DNA of 64,000 nucleotides from Stenotrophomonas rhizophila (GCF_001704155.1 NZ_CP016294.1:1299501-1363500), one strand, 5' to 3'. Shown: positions 27,121-35,972, numbered from the stretch's first letter. Notes: generated by a model not told the origin, from the letters alone. A program made the numbers and translations.

Positions 27121-28841
27121 TGCTGTCTCGTTCGCGTTTGTCGCTGGGCCTTTCGTTCGCGCTGCTGGCCGGCCATGCCGTTGCGGCCCCGCGCCCCGAG
27201 TACGTGGGCACGTTGGAGCCGTTCGCCAGCGATGCGGTGTACTTCGTGGTCACCGACCGCTTCGTCAACGGTGACCCGACCAACGACCACCGCGACCAGG
27301 GCGGCAAGCACCGCACCTTCGACATCCCGGTGCCGTGCCCGGACAAGGTCGACGGCAACATCGGCTATCTCGGCGGCGACTTCAAGGGCGTGCTCGACAA
27401 TGCCGACTACATCCGCAACCTCGGTTTCGGTGCGGTGTGGATCACCCCGATCATCGACAACCCGGATGAGGCCTTCACTGGCAGCAAGCCGATCAGCTGC
27501 ACCAGCACCCTGACCGACCGCGGCAAGACCGGGTACCACGGCTACTGGGGCATCAACTTCTACAAGCTCGACGAGCACCTGCCCAGCGCGGACCTGGATT
27601 TCGCCGGGCTCACCCGTGGCCTGCACGACGCCAAGCTGAAGGTCGTGCTGGACATCGTCGGCAATCACGGTTCGCCGGCCTGGACCATGCCGGTGAAGCA
27701 GCCGCAGTTCGGACAGATTTTCGACAAGGACGGCAAGCTGATCGCCGACCACCAGAACCTGCCGCCGCAGCAGCTGGACCCCAAGCACAACCCGCTGCAC
27801 GCGTTCTACAACAACATCGGCCCGGTCGACGCGGACAAGGGCTCGATCTTCGACGGCAACCTGGCCGAGCTGGGCGACTTCAACCAGGACAACCCGGCAG
27901 TGATGGAGTACCTGGTAGGCGCCTACCTGCAGTGGACCGCGCAGGGCGTGGATGCGCTGCGCATCGACACCATCGGCTGGCTGCCGCACCCGTGGTGGCA
28001 TGAGTTCGTCAACCGGATCCGCGCCAAGCATCCGGACATGTTCATGTTCGGGGAGGCGTTCGACTACGACGCAAGCAAAATCGCCGAGCACACCTGGCCG
28101 ACCAACGCCAACGTGAGCGTGCTGGACTTCCCGCTGCGTGGCGCGATGTCCAGCGTGTTCGGCAAGGAGCAGAAGGGCTTCGAAGCGCTGGCCGAGCCGT
28201 TGCACCTGGTGGGGGGGCCATACGCCAACCCGTACGAGCTGATGAGCTTCTACGACAACCACGACATGGCGCGGCTGGATGCCACCGACGACGGCTTCAT
28301 TGACGCGCACAACTGGCTGTTCACCGCGCGCGGCATTCCGGTGCTGTATTACGGCTCGGAAACCGGCTTCATGCGCAGCCGCGCCGAACACGCCGGCAAC
28401 CGTGCGTACTTCGGCCAGCCGCGGGTGGATGCCGCCCCGCAGAGCCCGATCTTCGGGCCCCTGCAGCGGATCGCCAAGCTGCGCGAGGCCACCCCGGCCC
28501 TGCAGCGCGGGCTGCAGGTAAACGAACGCCTGCAGGGCGACCAGGCGGTGTTCTATCGCGTACTGCAGCACGGCGATACCGCGCAGACCGCGCTGGTGCT
28601 GCTCAACAAGGGCGACACCGCCAGCACGTTCGAGGTCAGCCGCTACCTGCAGCCGGGCACCTGGCGTGATGCGCTGGGCGGCGGCAGCCAGGCGGTCAAG
28701 CGCAGCCTGAAAGCCGACGTCCCCGCGCACGGGGTGAAGGTGTACCTGCTGGATGCGGAGGTGAACCAGAAGGAACTGCAGGCCGAGCTGGCGAAGGCGG
28801 TGGCGGACCAGCAGGCGAGGACCACGCGCCTGTCCCGGTAG
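27120..28841 (+). CDS. Exported GH13 alpha-amylase-like enzyme
   Basis: This 573-residue GH13 protein has a signal peptide (MLSRSRLSLGLSFALLAGHA). The (beta/alpha)8 motifs are AVYFVVTDRFVNGDP, VLDIVGNH, DALRIDTIGW (Asp283), MFGEAFDYD (Glu312) and FYDNHDMAR (Asp382). It likely cleaves alpha-1,4-glucans or cyclodextrins outside the cytosol to feed the receptor or permease. The coil-rich C-terminus ends in charged residues (LQAELAKAVADQQARTTR). The start is coupled to the permease stop. The TAG stop codon lies inside the GTAG head of a SMAG element, so the repeat has defined the protein end. Confidence 0.9.
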   Translation: MLSRSRLSLGLSFALLAGHAVAAPRPEYVGTLEPFASDAVYFVVTDRFVNGDPTNDHRDQGGKHRTFDIPVPCPDKVDGNIGYLGGDFKGVLDNADYIRNLGFGAVWITPIIDNPDEAFTGSKPISCTSTLTDRGKTGYHGYWGINFYKLDEHLPSADLDFAGLTRGLHDAKLKVVLDIVGNHGSPAWTMPVKQPQFGQIFDKDGKLIADHQNLPPQQLDPKHNPLHAFYNNIGPVDADKGSIFDGNLAELGDFNQDNPAVMEYLVGAYLQWTAQGVDALRIDTIGWLPHPWWHEFVNRIRAKHPDMFMFGEAFDYDASKIAEHTWPTNANVSVLDFPLRGAMSSVFGKEQKGFEALAEPLHLVGGPYANPYELMSFYDNHDMARLDATDDGFIDAHNWLFTARGIPVLYYGSETGFMRSRAEHAGNRAYFGQPRVDAAPQSPIFGPLQRIAKLREATPALQRGLQVNERLQGDQAVFYRVLQHGDTAQTALVLLNKGDTASTFEVSRYLQPGTWRDALGGGSQAVKRSLKADVPAHGVKVYLLDAEVNQKELQAELAKAVADQQARTTRLSR

Positions 28842-28862
28842 GTACCCACCGTTGGTGGGTAC
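28838..28862 (+). repeat. SMAG/REP-like element supplying the amylase stop codon
   Basis: GTAG, GTACCCACC, GTT, GGTGGGTAC, a perfect 9-bp stem. The TAG of its head (28839-28841) is the stop codon of the GH13 amylase gene. Confidence 0.9.
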
Positions 28863-28869
28863 GCCCTGA

Positions 28870-28894
28870 CCACCGACCAACGGTCGGTGGCTGC
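28870..28894 (-). repeat. SMAG/REP-like element with variant head
   Basis: On the minus strand it reads GCAG, CCACCGACC, GTT, GGTCGGTGG: a perfect stem with a GCAG head instead of GTAG. It pairs heads-outward with the element at 28838 and overlaps the expected -35 region of the next gene. Confidence 0.8.
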
Positions 28895-28902
28895 CGACCG
28901 GG

Positions 28903-28908
28903 TAGAAT
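28903..28908 (+). promoter_or_regulatory. Candidate -10 box of the SseB-like gene
   Basis: TAGAAT ends only six bases before the ATG at 28915. If used, transcription would begin at or next to the start codon and the mRNA would be leaderless. Confidence 0.45.
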
Positions 28909-28914
28909 CGCCCC

Positions 28915-29295
28915 ATGAACGACCTCACCCCACTGACCCCGATCGAAGCCCTTCTGCAATCCGCCATGGACGGGAAGACCCCGATCGGCGCTTTCATGAA
29001 GGCCTTCGTCGCCTCGGACGTGGTGCTGCTCACCGGCAGCCTGGTCACCCCCGACGGCAGCGGCTTCGACCCGCTGCTGTTCGACAAGCAGGGCACCCTG
29101 CACGTGGCGGTGTTCACCCACATGGAGCGGGTCGGCTTCCACAGCCAGCAGGCGCCGCACACGATCCGCATGCAAATGCTGGAAGTGCTCAAGCGCGTAC
29201 CCGGTGGCTATGGCGTGGTAGTCAATCCGGGCACTTCGCTGGGCCTGGAACTGTCCCCGGCAGGCATCGGCGAGATTCTGAAGGATTTCGCCTGA
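28915..29295 (+). CDS. SseB-like domain protein
   Basis: This 126-residue soluble protein resembles the SseB N-terminal domain family. It has a helical start (TPIEALLQSAMDGKTPIGAFMKAFVAS), strands VVLLTGSLVT and PLLFDKQGTLHVAVFTH, and the typical closing segment GYGVVVNPGTSLGLELSPAGI. SseB-type proteins are of uncertain function. No clear Shine-Dalgarno sequence precedes the ATG, consistent with a leaderless transcript. It lies between the amylase gene and the KaiC-like gene with no obvious link to either. Confidence 0.8.
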   Translation: MNDLTPLTPIEALLQSAMDGKTPIGAFMKAFVASDVVLLTGSLVTPDGSGFDPLLFDKQGTLHVAVFTHMERVGFHSQQAPHTIRMQMLEVLKRVPGGYGVVVNPGTSLGLELSPAGIGEILKDFA

Positions 29296-29352
29296 GCGAG
29301 GGCCTGCCGTGCCCGCTCCACGCGGTTTGCACATTGCTGAAGTGGACTTAAT

Positions 29353-29380
29353 GTAGAGACCTCGATCACACAATCTCTAC
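29353..29380. promoter_or_regulatory. Inverted repeat upstream of the KaiC-like gene
   Basis: GTAGAGA and TCTCTAC, 14 bases apart, form a perfect 7-bp inverted repeat 45 bases before the KaiC-like start. The spacing suits a dimeric regulator; no SMAG stem is present. Confidence 0.4.
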
Positions 29381-29424
29381 ACAGTGCTGGTTGCTAGACT
29401 CCGCCGTCAAAACAGGGGTCTTAC

Positions 29425-30924
29425 ATGCAGACAGAGTCGTCGCGCGTCACCACCGGTGTACAGGGCCTGGATACCATCCTCAGTGGCGGCTTGCCGCAGG
29501 GGCGCCTCTACCTGTTGGAAGGCCCGCCCGGCTCGGGCAAGACCACGCTGTCCCTGCAGTTCCTGCTGCAGGGCCTGAAACAGGGCGAACGCTGCCTGTA
29601 CGTGACGCTCTCGGAAACGGCGGAGGAGCTGCGCGAGGTGGCCAGTGCGCATGGCTGGTCGCTGGACGGCCTGCACCTGTTCGAGCTCGGCTCGGCCGAA
29701 GATGCGCTGGGCAATGGCCGGCTGCAGTCGGTCCTGCATTCGTGGGAAGTCGAGCTGGATGAAACGGTAAAGCTGGTCCTCGGCGAAGTGGATCGCATCC
29801 GGCCCAACCGGGTGGTGTTCGATTCGCTGTCCGAGCTGCGCCTGCTGGCCCAGGACTCGCTGCGCTACCGCCGCCAGATCCTGGCCCTGAAGCAGTTCTT
29901 CGCGCCCAAGAGCGCCACCGTGCTGCTGGTGGACGACCTGACCTCGGGCGCCGATGATCGCGACGGCCAGCTGCACAGCCTCTGCCACGGCGTGATTTCG
30001 CTGGAACGGCTGACCCTGGACTTTGGCGCAGCGAGGCGCCGGATGCAGGTGCAGAAGCTGCGCGGCGTGGATTTCGTCGCCGGCTACCATGACATTGCCA
30101 TCCGCACCGGCGGGCTGGAAGTGTTCCCGCGACTGATTGCCTCGCACCACCATGACGACTTCGGCGGGGAGACCCTCGGCAGCGGCGTGGCGGAAATCGA
30201 CAACCTGCTCGGCGGCGGCCCGTTGCGGGGCACCAGCACCTTGTTGACCGGTCCGGCCGGCAGCGGCAAGACCAACGTGGCGCTGCAGTATGTGTGGGCC
30301 GCCTGCGAGCGCGGCGAGAGGTGCTGCATCTTCGAATTCGACGAGCGGGTGGGCACGTTGCTGGCCCGCGCGAAGGCGCTGGATATCGACCTGGGGTCGC
30401 ACCTGGACTCGGGCTTGTTGGAGATCGTGCAGATCGACCCGGCCGAGATCTCGCCCGGCGAGTTCTCCTGGAACGTGCGCAAGGCCGTGGAGCAACGCGG
30501 CTGCAGCGTGCTGGTGATCGACAGCCTCAACGGTTACGTGGCCGCCATGCCGCAGGAAAAGCAGCTGATGCTGCAGCTGCATGAAATGCTGTCCTACCTC
30601 AACCAGAAGGGCGTGGCCACGTTCCTGATCAACCCGCAGCACGGCCTGGTGGGTACGATGTCCACCGGCAACCTCAACGTGTCCTACATCGCCGATGCGG
30701 TGATCCTGTTCCGCTTCTTCGAAGCACAGGGGCGCATCCGCAAGGCGATCTCGGTGATCAAGAACCGCGGCGGCGCGCACGAAGACACCATCCGCGAGCT
30801 CAAGATCAACGGCAAGGGCCTGGCACTCAGCGCGCCGCTGAACGAATTCAAGGGCATCCTCACCGGCACGCCGGAGTTCGTGGGCGATACGGCATCCCTG
30901 CTGGCCCATCCCTATGCAGGATGA
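29425..30924 (+). CDS. KaiC-like double RecA-domain ATPase
   Basis: This 499-residue protein has two KaiC/RecA-type ATPase domains in tandem, as in the clock protein KaiC. Walker A motifs lie at 33-40 (GPPGSGKT) and 276-283 (GPAGSGKT), Walker B-like strands at VVFDSL and VLVIDSL, and acidic segments follow the first strands (YVTLSETAEEL and CIFEFDERVG). Proteins of this type occur in many bacteria without KaiA or KaiB and are thought to be signalling ATPases or autokinases. It overlaps the start of a hybrid histidine kinase by 11 bases, so the two probably work as one module. No kaiB is visible nearby. Confidence 0.9.
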   Translation: MQTESSRVTTGVQGLDTILSGGLPQGRLYLLEGPPGSGKTTLSLQFLLQGLKQGERCLYVTLSETAEELREVASAHGWSLDGLHLFELGSAEDALGNGRLQSVLHSWEVELDETVKLVLGEVDRIRPNRVVFDSLSELRLLAQDSLRYRRQILALKQFFAPKSATVLLVDDLTSGADDRDGQLHSLCHGVISLERLTLDFGAARRRMQVQKLRGVDFVAGYHDIAIRTGGLEVFPRLIASHHHDDFGGETLGSGVAEIDNLLGGGPLRGTSTLLTGPAGSGKTNVALQYVWAACERGERCCIFEFDERVGTLLARAKALDIDLGSHLDSGLLEIVQIDPAEISPGEFSWNVRKAVEQRGCSVLVIDSLNGYVAAMPQEKQLMLQLHEMLSYLNQKGVATFLINPQHGLVGTMSTGNLNVSYIADAVILFRFFEAQGRIRKAISVIKNRGGAHEDTIRELKINGKGLALSAPLNEFKGILTGTPEFVGDTASLLAHPYAG

Positions 30925-32644
30925 CCCCGGGCGCGGCGGCGTTGTCCATATCGTCGCCCCGTTCGGCCGCGATGCGGCCAGCATTGCGTCGGTACTGGAT
31001 GGCGCAGGGCTGGCCACCCGTCCGGCCGATACCCTGGACGACCTGGCCGCTGCGCTCGACGATCAGGCCGGCGTGGTGCTGATCACCGAAGAAGCCATCG
31101 CCCGTGGTACCGATTGCCTGCTGCAACGCCTCTCCGCCCAGCCCGCCTGGTCGGACCTGCCCGTCATCCTGCTGCGCTCCCCGCGTGCGCACCGTCGTTC
31201 GCCGTTCGACAGCTTGCTGCCGCGCACGGTCAACGTGGTGGAACTGGATCGGCCGCTGGGCGGCATGTCGCTGCTCAGCGCCGTGCAGGGCGCGCTGCGT
31301 GCGCGCGAGAAGCAGTTCCTGGTGCGCGACCAGATGCGTGCGCTGGCCGACAGCCGCAGTGCGCTGGAGCGCAGCGCGAAAGCGGCACTGGAAGCCAGCC
31401 GCCAGCATGCACTCGAGCTTGAAACGGTGGTCGCCGAGCGTACCCGTGAGCTCGAAGCACAGATGGCCGCGCGCGAGGCCAGCGAAGCGGCACTGCGGCA
31501 GTCGCAGAAGATGGAGGCCATCGGCCAGCTGACCGGCGGCATCGCGCATGACTTCAACAACATGCTGACCGGCATCCTGTCGGCGCTGGATATCGTGCGG
31601 ATGCGGCTGGAGCTGGGGCGCACGGATGATCTGGAGCGCTTCCTGGATGCGGCCACCACCTCCAGCCAGCGCGCCGCCGCCTTGACCCAGCGCCTGCTGG
31701 CATTCTCTCGCCGGCAGTCGCTGGACGCGCGGCCGGTCGAACTCAACGCACTGGTCGGCGCGATGCAGCACCTGCTACGCAGCACGCTGGGCGAAAGCGT
31801 TCGTATCCGTACCGAAGAGGCGACGGCACCGCTGCACGCGGCGCTGGACACCAACCAGTTCGAAAGCGCGCTGTTGAACCTGGCCATCAATGCACGCGAT
31901 GCGATGCCCAACGGCGGTGAGCTGGCGCTGCGTACCTTCCCGCTGCGGCTGGCCGATGGCGAGCGCGCCAGCGTGCCCGCCGGCGATTACGCCGTAGTGG
32001 CGGTTTCCGATACCGGCACCGGCATGCCGCCGGAAGTGGTGGAGCGCGCCTTCGAGCCGTTCTTCACCACCAAGCCGATCGGCAAGGGCACCGGCCTGGG
32101 CATGTCCATGGTGTATGGCTTCATGCAGCAGTCCGGCGGCCATATCGCCATCGATTCAACGCCAGGGCAGGGCACCACGATCTCGTTGTTCATTCCGCAG
32201 GTGGAAGCCGACGCCGAGCCGGAGCCGGCCGCGGACGCGGCACCGGTGGCACTGGGTGCGGGACAGTCGATCCTGGTGGTCGAAGACGATCCGCAGGTAC
32301 GGATGCTGGTGACGGTGGTGCTGGAAGACCTGGGTTACACGGTGGAGGTGGTAGGCGATGCCGACGGCGCGCTGCCGGTGCTGGCGTCAACGCGGCGGCT
32401 GGACCTGCTGGTCACTGACGTCGGCCTGCCGGGCATGAACGGCCGCCAGCTGGCCGAGATCGCCCGCCAGTCGCGGAGCGAGCTCCCGGTGCTGTTCATG
32501 ACCGGCTATGCCGAGAAGGCACAGGAGCGCTCGGCCTTCCTCGAGCCCGGCATGAGCATGATCGCCAAACCGTTCCTGCTCGAGGCCTTCAGCGACGCGG
32601 TGCGCAGCGCGCTGGCCGATGCCGTCAGCGACGCCAGCGCCTGA
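30914..32644 (+). CDS. Hybrid histidine kinase coupled to KaiC-like protein
   Basis: This 576-residue cytosolic sensor kinase has no membrane segment. Residues 1-130 look like a degenerate receiver domain lacking the phospho-aspartate (the expected site reads VVLITEEA). A coiled coil follows (about 140-195). The HisKA domain has His212 in GGIAHDFNNML, the HATPase domain has NLAINARDAM, DTGTGMP and GTGLGMSMV, and a complete C-terminal receiver has Asp502 in LLVTDVGLPGMNG. Its start lies inside the end of the KaiC-like gene. Input probably comes from that ATPase through the N-terminal domain. The output partner is unknown, as no DNA-binding regulator is adjacent. Confidence 0.9.
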   Translation: MQDDPGRGGVVHIVAPFGRDAASIASVLDGAGLATRPADTLDDLAAALDDQAGVVLITEEAIARGTDCLLQRLSAQPAWSDLPVILLRSPRAHRRSPFDSLLPRTVNVVELDRPLGGMSLLSAVQGALRAREKQFLVRDQMRALADSRSALERSAKAALEASRQHALELETVVAERTRELEAQMAAREASEAALRQSQKMEAIGQLTGGIAHDFNNMLTGILSALDIVRMRLELGRTDDLERFLDAATTSSQRAAALTQRLLAFSRRQSLDARPVELNALVGAMQHLLRSTLGESVRIRTEEATAPLHAALDTNQFESALLNLAINARDAMPNGGELALRTFPLRLADGERASVPAGDYAVVAVSDTGTGMPPEVVERAFEPFFTTKPIGKGTGLGMSMVYGFMQQSGGHIAIDSTPGQGTTISLFIPQVEADAEPEPAADAAPVALGAGQSILVVEDDPQVRMLVTVVLEDLGYTVEVVGDADGALPVLASTRRLDLLVTDVGLPGMNGRQLAEIARQSRSELPVLFMTGYAEKAQERSAFLEPGMSMIAKPFLLEAFSDAVRSALADAVSDASA

Positions 32645-32736
32645 GACCCTGACCAACGGCACCCTGACCACCGTCACGCGTCGGCAGGGTCCATGGTGAC
32701 CCACACTGTCTGCATCGATGGATTGAGGGTAGTGGC

Positions 32737-33789
32737 ATGCAACGCAGGTTATGGATCGCAACGCTGTTGGTTTCCGCCTTTCCATCGCTGGCCGCCGCGC
32801 CGGTCGATCTGGCGACGCTCGACCGGGAAATGACCGGCCCGCGCACCCAGGTGCTCGTGCTGGGCAGTGTGCACCTGAGCGAGGTGGAAGGCGGCATCCA
32901 GCCCGGTGCGCTCGGTCCCCTGCTGGACAAGTTGGCCGCCTACAAGCCGGACATCATCACCGTGGAAGCCATCAGCGGTGAGCAGTGCGATCTTGCCGAG
33001 CGCCATGCCAGCGTCTACGGACCGGACTACTGCGCCAGCACCGACGTGGCGCGCACGGCCACCGGCCTGCAGATCCCGGCCGCGGTTGAGAAGATCAACG
33101 CCGCCCTCGACACGTGGCCGAAGGCACCCACGCCAGCCCAGCGCCGCCAGTTGGCCGCATGGATGCTGGCCGCCAACGAGCGGGCCTCGGCCTACACCCA
33201 ATGGCTGCAGCTGCCACCGGCGGAGCGCCGCGCTGGCGATGGATTGGATGCCACGCTGGTTGCCCTGCTGGACACCATCGCCAGCCGCCAGAACGAGAGC
33301 TACCTGATCGCCGCGCAGCTGGCCGCGCGACTGGGCCTGCCGCGCGTGTACGCCATCGACGACCACACCGGCGACAACATCCAGGTCAAGGATCCCAAGG
33401 CGTTCGGCACCTCGCTGGAACAGGCGTGGAACGCTGGCAAGGCAGAGCTGGACAAGAACACCGCCATCGAGGACAGGCTGGCGAAAGCGCGCGACCTGCT
33501 GCCGCTGTACCGCTTCATCAATGCGCCAGAACGGCTGAATGTACTGACCGATGTCAACGTCGGCGCCACGCTGCGTGCAACATCAGCCGAGCATTACCCG
33601 CAGATATGGGTCAGCGGCTGGGAGATCCGCAACCTGCGCATGGTGGCCAACATCCAGCAGACGTTCCGCGAACGCCCGGGCGTGCGCGTGCTGTCGGTGG
33701 TCGGTGCCTCGCACAAGCCGTGGTTCGACCAGTGGCTGGGCCAGATGCAGGGGGTGGACATCGTGGATGCGGAGCAGGTGCTGAGGTAA
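32737..33789 (+). CDS. Exported DUF5694-like protein
   Basis: The product has 350 residues with a signal peptide (MQRRLWIATLLVSAFPSLAA). The mature part begins with TQVLVLGSVHLSE and contains DIITVEAISGEQCD, RVYAIDDHTGDN and, near the end, RVLSVVGASHKPWFDQWL. This pattern resembles the TraB/TIKI-type metalloprotease fold and the DUF5694 family, in which a His and a Glu early in the chain and a late GASH motif line an active site. Activity is unproven. It is preceded by about 90 non-coding bases and followed by a SMAG element. Confidence 0.8.
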   Translation: MQRRLWIATLLVSAFPSLAAAPVDLATLDREMTGPRTQVLVLGSVHLSEVEGGIQPGALGPLLDKLAAYKPDIITVEAISGEQCDLAERHASVYGPDYCASTDVARTATGLQIPAAVEKINAALDTWPKAPTPAQRRQLAAWMLAANERASAYTQWLQLPPAERRAGDGLDATLVALLDTIASRQNESYLIAAQLAARLGLPRVYAIDDHTGDNIQVKDPKAFGTSLEQAWNAGKAELDKNTAIEDRLAKARDLLPLYRFINAPERLNVLTDVNVGATLRATSAEHYPQIWVSGWEIRNLRMVANIQQTFRERPGVRVLSVVGASHKPWFDQWLGQMQGVDIVDAEQVLR

Positions 33790-33802
33790 TCTCGCGGTTT
33801 CG

Positions 33803-33827
33803 CCCACGACCAACGGTCGCGGGCTAC
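33803..33827 (-). repeat. SMAG/REP-like element
   Basis: On the minus strand it reads GTAG, CCCGCGACC, GTT, GGTCGTGGG with one wobble pair. It is a single copy between two plus-strand genes. Confidence 0.82.
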
Positions 33828-33847
33828 CGGGGGAATCAGGGGGCAGC

Positions 33848-34171
33848 GTGGCGACGGAATTGAGGGATGACGAAGCGCGGGACCAGATGGCCCATCGCCA
33901 CTTGCAGGCAGCTCTGGTAAGTCTCGTCGTTTCAATGCTTGGCGCCGCTGCGCTGGGATTGGTGCTTGGCGAACTCGGCTACAGCCCCGATCTTTGCCTC
34001 TTGGCTGCTTGGGTTATCAACCTCAACACCGCACGGCACTTGGGGAAGGCCGCGCAGGCCCAGCGACGAAACGCATGGTTGTACGGAATCGCGGCCGCTA
34101 CGTGGCCAGCGATTGCGATGGCCGTGTTGGGGTACCTCTACTGCCGTGTCGTTCTGCCGCGAAAAAGCTAG
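33848..34171 (+). CDS. Small hypothetical membrane protein
   Basis: This 107-residue ORF starts at a GTG. It has a charged, mostly helical N-terminus (TELRDDEARDQMAHRH) and hydrophobic segments at about 22-45, 47-58 and 76-102, and ends in a basic tail (LPRKS). It looks like a small inner-membrane protein. I do not recognise the family. The length, hydrophobic pattern and charged ends support a real gene, but there is no conserved motif and no operon partner. Confidence 0.55.
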   Translation: MATELRDDEARDQMAHRHLQAALVSLVVSMLGAAALGLVLGELGYSPDLCLLAAWVINLNTARHLGKAAQAQRRNAWLYGIAAATWPAIAMAVLGYLYCRVVLPRKS

Positions 34172-34193
34172 ACCGGATCGCAATGGCTCGGGC

Positions 34194-35258
34194 TCAGCGC
34201 CCGGCCAGCGACGATTCCCGCAGTACCAGCTTCACCGGAATGGTCTGGCTTTCCACCGGCTCGCCCTGGATCAGCGCGAGCAGGCGCTCCACCAGCAGCT
34301 GGCCGGCCTGCTTGGTGTCCTGCTGCACGGTCGACAGGGTGGGCGATACCGACGCCGCCAGCGGAATATCGTCGAACCCGGCCAGCGCCACATCCTGGGG
34401 AATGCGCAGGCCATGCTCACGCAATGCCCGCATCGCGCCGATGGCGATCAGGTCGCTGGCCGCGAACACCGCATCAATGGGCTGTCCATCGGCCAGCAGC
34501 GCTTGGCAGGCGTCGTAGCCGGAAAGCTCGGTCGTAATCGCATCGAACTGCAATGCCGGGTCCACCGGCACGCCGCGTTCGGTCATCGCGGCCACATAGC
34601 CGCGGTAACGTTCCTCGAATTCGGGGTAGTGACTGGATGCGTGGCCAACAAAGGCGATGCGCTGGCAGCCCTGGTCGAGCAGGTGGGCGGTGATATCGAA
34701 GCCGCCCTGGAAATTGTCGCAGCCGATCGACACCCCGGGTTGGTCCGGCAGGGCTGCACCCCAGCGCACGAAATGGGTGCCTTGTTCCACCAGCCGCTGC
34801 AGCCGCTCGCGTGATTCGTGGTAGTCACCATAGCCGAGCAGGATGATGCCGTCGGCCTTGTTGCTGTCTTCGTAATCGGCCTGCCAGTCGGTGGACAGCT
34901 GCTGGAACGACACCAGCAGGTCGTAGCCGCGCAGCGCGCAGGCGCGGGTGATCGAGCCCAGCATGGCGTGGAAGAACGGATTGATCAGCGAATCGTCATT
35001 GGTGGGATCCTCGAAGAACAGCAGGGCCAGCGTGCCGGCATTGCGCAGGCGCAGGCTGGAGGCGTTCTTGTCCACCTTGTAATTCAGCTCCCGGGCGATC
35101 TTCAGGATCCGCTCGCGGGTTTCCTGGTTCACCATCGGGCTGCCACGCAGCGCCCGCGACACCGTGGGCTGGGAAACCCCGGCCAGGTGGGCGATATCCA
35201 GGGAGGTGGCTTTGCCGCGGATGGTCATGGAGGGCAGGGCGGGGACGACGGAAGCCAT
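34194..35258 (-). CDS. LacI-family transcriptional regulator
   Basis: This repressor of 354 residues (344 if the start at 35228, MTIRGKATS, is used) has a LacI helix-turn-helix LDIAHLAGVSQPTVSRALRG, a hinge (NYKVDKNASSLRLRN) and a periplasmic-binding-like core with FFEDPTNDD, DGIILLGYG, FAASDLIAIGAMRAL and VALAGFDDIPLAASVSP. It lies 5 kb from the maltodextrin genes. It could be the protein that reads the TGAATACGTATGCA sites, but no such site lies at its own promoter, so the link is a guess. It is followed on the minus strand by nothing close. Confidence 0.88.
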   Translation of the reverse strand: MASVVPALPSMTIRGKATSLDIAHLAGVSQPTVSRALRGSPMVNQETRERILKIARELNYKVDKNASSLRLRNAGTLALLFFEDPTNDDSLINPFFHAMLGSITRACALRGYDLLVSFQQLSTDWQADYEDSNKADGIILLGYGDYHESRERLQRLVEQGTHFVRWGAALPDQPGVSIGCDNFQGGFDITAHLLDQGCQRIAFVGHASSHYPEFEERYRGYVAAMTERGVPVDPALQFDAITTELSGYDACQALLADGQPIDAVFAASDLIAIGAMRALREHGLRIPQDVALAGFDDIPLAASVSPTLSTVQQDTKQAGQLLVERLLALIQGEPVESQTIPVKLVLRESSLAGR

Positions 35259-35285
35259 GATGCCATGGGACGTGGGACCGTGGTT

Positions 35286-35843
35286 TTACCCCCGGTTTTC
35301 GGCCAGCATGTTGCAGAACAGCGCACCCTGTTCAATCGCATCATCCAGCGCCACGTGGGTATGCGGCAGCCGGTCGAACCAGCGCTTGGGCATGCTCCGC
35401 TTGGTGACGCTGCGGTAGTCGGTCTTCAGCATCGCCATGGCAAAGGTCTTGATATCCAGCGCTGAATGCGAAAAAGGGCTCTCCCCGGCGAAACGGATCA
35501 GGTACCAGTACACGAACATGAAGTCGTACCCGGCCGGATACCCCACGAACACCGGGTTGCCCGGCAACGCCTTCAGCCACGCGACGTAGCGGTGCATCGC
35601 CGCCTCGGGCGCCTCGCAATCGCGCCGGCAGGCCGCCCACGCCACCGGTTGGGTCGCCCACCACGCCATGGTATCGGGATGGCCCTGCGCCTCCGGAAGG
35701 GTGTCCAGATTGGCCGAAAAGGTCGTGAGCAGGGTCTTGTCGGCCAGATATGCCGCCGACCCGAAGCTCAGCATGGAATGCGGCCCGGGAATGGGGCCAT
35801 CGGCCTCCACATCGGTACTGACGTAGATTTCGGGAGTGGACAT
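35286..35843 (-). CDS. DEDDh-type 3'-5' exonuclease
   Basis: This 185-residue protein has an RNase T/DnaQ-like fold. The four acidic ligands and the catalytic histidine are visible: Asp11 and Glu13 in STDVEADG, Asp107 in [10 protein letters not shown], and His163 with Asp168 in [13 protein letters not shown]. The DEDDh arrangement with this spacing indicates a two-metal 3'-5' exonuclease on single-stranded nucleic acid. Whether RNA or DNA is the target is unknown. It stands alone, divergent from ssb. Confidence 0.85.
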   Translation of the reverse strand: MSTPEIYVSTDVEADGPIPGPHSMLSFGSAAYLADKTLLTTFSANLDTLPEAQGHPDTMAWWATQPVAWAACRRDCEAPEAAMHRYVAWLKALPGNPVFVGYPAGYDFMFVYWYLIRFAGESPFSHSALDIKTFAMAMLKTDYRSVTKRSMPKRWFDRLPHTHVALDDAIEQGALFCNMLAENRG

Positions 35844-35966
35844 GGCCGGAGTCTAGCGTGGGTGAGCGCTGGGACGTAGGCCGGGAGCCCTTGTCCCGCA
35901 GTGGCCCAGCCAAATTCCGAAGGCGGTCGGGGGCATCCCCGACAGAGCCCGGGCGGGCAGGGATGG

Positions 35967-35972
35967 TAGAAT
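35967..35972 (+). promoter_or_regulatory. Candidate -10 box of ssb
   Basis: TAGAAT lies 110 bases before the ssb start. The best upstream hexamer is spaced 22 bases away, so the -35 element is uncertain. Confidence 0.3.

Noticed and set aside
34194..35258. LacI regulator proposed as the reader of the TGAATACGTATGCA sites
   Set aside because: Only proximity supports it; there is no operator copy at its own promoter, so I did not assign it.
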